From NCBI RefSeq assembly GCF_029227915.1, contig NC_079878.1:30221501-30285500 (forward strand): a stretch of DNA of 64,000 nt, in the 5' to 3' direction. Under the pieces are notes generated by a model that saw only the letters and a program-made list of their open reading frames with translations, was not told the origin of the DNA and ran no database searches. The stretch comes from Hydractinia symbiolongicarpus. Lineage: Eukaryota > Cnidaria > Hydrozoa > Anthoathecata > Hydractiniidae. This document shows, piece after piece, positions 61,250-64,000 of this stretch. Position numbers and translations under genes: made by a program. Position 1 is the stretch's first letter. Every line of letters starts with the position of its first letter.

Positions 61250-64000
61250 TAGTTTTCAAAAATGTTTTCATTTTTAATGAGACGCTGAATAAAAGAAGTT
61301 TAATCGCCGGCAAACGAAAACCCGCGATTTACCGTAAATCCCGGACTCGGCCCGTATAGTCAAAAGTATACAAAGAAAATACCCAGGGAGTAAACTCATT
61401 TCCCGAGCGATTTTTTAAATTATTTTTTCACCACTAAAACGCATGAGACTTGTAGTTTTCAAAAATGTTTTCATTTTTGATGAGACGCTGAATAAAAGAA
61501 GTTTAATTGCCGGCAAACGAAAACCCGCGATTTCCCGTAAATCCCGTGCTTGGCCCGTATAGTCGAGTATATACAAAGAAAGTATCCTGTGAGTAAACTC
61601 ATTTCCAGAACGATTTTTTAAATTATCTTTTCACCACTAAAACGCATGGGACTTGTAGTTTTCAAAAATGTTTTCATTTTTAATGAGACGGTGAATAGAA
61701 GAAGTTTAATCGCTGGCAAACGAAAACCCGCGATTTCCCGTAAATCCCGTGCTTGGCCCGTATAGTCAAAAGTATACAAAGAAAATACCCAGGGAGTAAA
61801 CTCATTTCCCGAACGATATTTTAAATTATTTTTTCACCACTAAAACGTATGAGACTTGTAGTTTTTAAAAATGTTTTCATTTTTGATGAGACGCTGAATA
61901 AAAGAAGTTTAATCGCCGGCAAACAAAAACCCGCGATTTTTCGTAAATCCCGGACTCGGCCCGTAAAGTCAAAAGTATACAAAGAAAGTACCCTGCGAGT
62001 AAACTCATTTCCAGAACGATTTTTTAAATTATATTTTCACCACTAAAACGCACGAGACTTGTAGTTTTCGAAAATGTTTTCATTTTTGATTTGACGCTGA
62101 ATAAAAGAAGTTTAATCGCCGGCAAACGAAAACCCGCGAATTCCCGTAAATCCCGGTCTCGGCCCGTATAGTCAAAAGTATACAAAGAAAATACCCAGGG
62201 AGTAAACTCATTTCCAGAACGATTTTTTAAATTATCTTTTCACCACTAAAACGCATGAGACTTGTAGTTTTCAAAAATGTTTTCATTTTTGATGAGACGC
62301 TGAATAAAAGAAGTTTAATCGCCGGCAAACGAAAACCCGCGATTTACCGTAAATCCCGGACTCGGCCCGTATAGTCAAAAGTATACAAAGAAAATACCCA
62401 GGGGGTAAACTCATTTCCCGAACGATATTTTAAATTATTTTTTCACCACTAAAACGCATGAGACTTGTAGTTTTCAAAAATGTTTTCATTTTTAATGAGA
62501 CGCTGAATAAAAGAAGTTTAATCGCCGGCAAACGAAAACCCGCGATTTACCGTAAATCCCGGACTCGGCCCGTATAGTCAAAAGTATACAAAGAAAATAC
62601 CCAGGGAGTAAACTCATTTCCCGAACGATTTTTTAAAATATTTTTTCACCACTAAAACGTATGAGACTTGTAGTTTTCAAAAATGTTTTCATTTTTTATG
62701 AGACGCTGATAAAAAGAAGTTTAATCGCCGGCAAACGAAAACCCGCGATTTCCCGTAAATCCCGGGCTCGGCCCGTATAGTCAAAAGTATACAAAGAAAG
62801 TACCCTGCGAGTAAACTCATTTCAAGAACGATTTTTTAAATTATCTTTTCACCACTAAAACGCACGAGACTTGTTGTTTTCACAAATGTTTTCATTTTTG
62901 ATGAGACGCTGAATAAAGGAAATTTAATCGCCGGCAAACAAAAACCCGCAATTTCCCATAAATCCTGGGCTTGGCCCGTATAGTCGAATGTATACAAAGA
63001 AAGTACTGTGTGAGTAAAGTCATTTCCCGAACGATTTTTTAAATTATTTTTTCACCACTAAAACGCATGAGACTTGTAGTTTTCAAAAATGTTTTCATTT
63101 TTGATGAGACGCTGAATAAAAGAAGTTTAATCGCCGGCAAACGAAAACCCGCGATTTCCTGTAAATCCCGTGCTTGTCCCGTATAGTCGAGTATATACAA
63201 AGAAAGTACCCTGTGAGTAAACTCATTTCCAGAACGATTTTTTAAATTATCTTTTCACCACTAAAACGGATGAGACTTGTAGTTTTCAAAAATGTTTTCA
63301 TTTTTGATGAGACGCTGAATAAAAGAAGTTTAATCGCCGGCAAACGAAAACTTGCGATTTACCGTAAATCCCGGACTCGGCCCGTATAGTCCAAAGTATA
63401 CAAAGAAAATACCCAGGGAGTAAACTCATTTCCCGAACGATTTTTTAAGTTACCTTTTCACCATTAAAACGCACGAGACTTGTAGTTTTCACAAATGTTT
63501 TCATTTTTGATGAGACGCTGAATAAAGGAAGTTTAATCGCCGGCAAACAAAAACCCGCGAATTCCCGTAAATCCCGCACTCGGCCCGTATAGTCAAAAGT
63601 ATACAAAGAAAATACCCAGGAAGTAAACTTATTTCCCGAACGATTTTTTAAATTATTTTTTCACCACTAAAACGCATGAGACTTGCAGTTTTCAGGAATG
63701 TTTTCATTTTCGATGAGACGCTTAATAAAAAAAGTTTAATCGCCGGCAAACGAAAACCCGCGATTTCCCGTAAATCCCGGGCTCGGCCCGTATAGTCAAA
63801 AGTATACAAAGAAAGTACCCTGCGAGTAAACTCATTTCAAGAACGATTTTTTAAATTATCTTTTCACCACTAAAACGCACGAGACTTGTTGTTTTCACAA
63901 ATGTTTTCATTTTTGATGAGACGCTGAATAAAGGAAATTTAATCGCCGGCAAACAAAAACCCGCAATTTCCCATAAATCCTGGGCTTGGCCCGTATAGTC
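61250..64000. repeat. Array region VIII: mosaic monomers with a five-monomer duplication at the end
   Basis: The cassette reappears near 62.7-63.05 kb. Its second unit, with the rarer forms CGCAATTTCCCATAAATCC and CTTGTTGTTTTCACAAATG, occurs again at the window end; TTGGCCCG at 62,971 and 63,986 are 1015 bp (five monomers) apart. In the second copy the preceding unit reads GCTTAATAAAAAAAG instead of GCTGATAAAAAG. The last monomer is cut by the window edge. Confidence 0.8.

Larger units (their letters stand above)
1..64000. repeat. Satellite DNA array, ~203-bp monomer, about 315 copies
   Basis: The same ~203-bp unit repeats head to tail from the first to the last base, always in the same orientation. 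The inverted repeat at 203-224 recurs at 406, then about every 203 bp to the end. Conserved anchors in each unit are GACTTGTAGTTTTC, GATGAGACGC, AAGTTTAATCGCCGGC and TACAAAGAAA. Period differences are mostly 1-2 bp; a few monomers are clearly shortened (177, 161, 93 bp). No unique DNA, transposon, RNA gene or plausible coding gene interrupts it. A monomer near 200 bp and a long higher-order array are typical of eukaryotic centromeric or heterochromatic satellites. I do not recognise the family. Both ends are cut inside a monomer, so the array is longer than the window. Confidence 0.98.

Noticed and set aside
22837-62046. Recurrent 65-codon plus-strand open reading frames starting MRLVVFKN or MGLVVFKN (about 24 copies)
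   Set aside because: They are the satellite monomer read in one frame. They recur at monomer multiples, differ by random substitutions, have no ribosome-binding or promoter context, and vanish in monomers with one-base changes.
1-64000. CRISPR array
   Set aside because: The repeat is ~203 bp and contiguous, with no short repeats separated by unique spacers and no cas genes.
1-64000. Ribosomal DNA intergenic spacer subrepeats
   Set aside because: No rRNA gene or recognisable rRNA end appears in 64 kb, and the higher-order layout is that of a satellite. It cannot be fully excluded without flanking sequence.
1-64000. Telomeric repeats
   Set aside because: No runs of TTAGGG, TTTAGGG, TTAGG or similar short motifs are present.
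1-64000. Internal ~100-bp dimer structure of the monomer
   Set aside because: The two halves of the 203-bp unit do not resemble each other; only short CCCG and T-run similarities are seen.

Overview
The whole 64 kb window is one uninterrupted tandem satellite DNA array. The basic unit is about 203 bp (for example 203-405), so roughly 315 monomers are present, all head to tail in one orientation. The window begins and ends inside a monomer, so the array continues on both sides. I see no protein-coding gene, no tRNA or rRNA, no transposon insertion and no unique sequence. The open reading frames that exist are products of the repeat: the same short peptides recur at multiples of about 203 bp, and because 203 is not a multiple of 3 the frame changes in each monomer.

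The organisation fits a eukaryotic chromosome, most likely a centromeric, pericentromeric or subtelomeric heterochromatin block. I do not recognise the satellite family and cannot name the species. One counted monomer is about 37% GC and carries about 12 CpG. Each monomer has a GC-rich block (four CCCG motifs, about 34 bp) and an AT-rich part with T/A tracts and a 9-bp-arm inverted repeat.

Layout. (1) 1 to about 12.7 kb: older-looking monomers with GGGCTTGG/TCGAATG or GGACTCGG/TCAAAAG signatures, and short local duplications (608, 810 and 1191 bp). (2) About 12.7-22.7 kb: a new signature, GTGCTTGG with TCGAGTATATAC, appears and becomes common; duplications of 1218 bp and spacings near 2.03-3.04 kb. 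(3) About 22.7-29.6 kb: a near-perfect 3450-bp (17-monomer) tandem duplication, followed by an 812-bp one. (4) About 29.6-35.9 kb: mosaic of variants, including the first copy of a distinctive two-monomer cassette. (5) About 35.9-46.8 kb: a 15-monomer (3045-bp) higher-order repeat, with an extra 8-monomer block in the middle. (6) About 46.8-55.9 kb: 11-, 12- and then 10-monomer (2030-bp) higher-order repeats, ending in a scarred junction at 55.9 kb. (7) About 56-60.9 kb: an 11-monomer (2232-bp) duplication. (8) About 60.9-64 kb: a truncated monomer and a 5-monomer duplication.

No genes act together here. The biological interest lies in the repeat architecture: recent long-range homogenisation on the right, shorter-range and more varied duplications on the left, sequence dyads and CENP-B-box-like motifs that could matter for centromere function, and a few junctions that record how the array rearranges.
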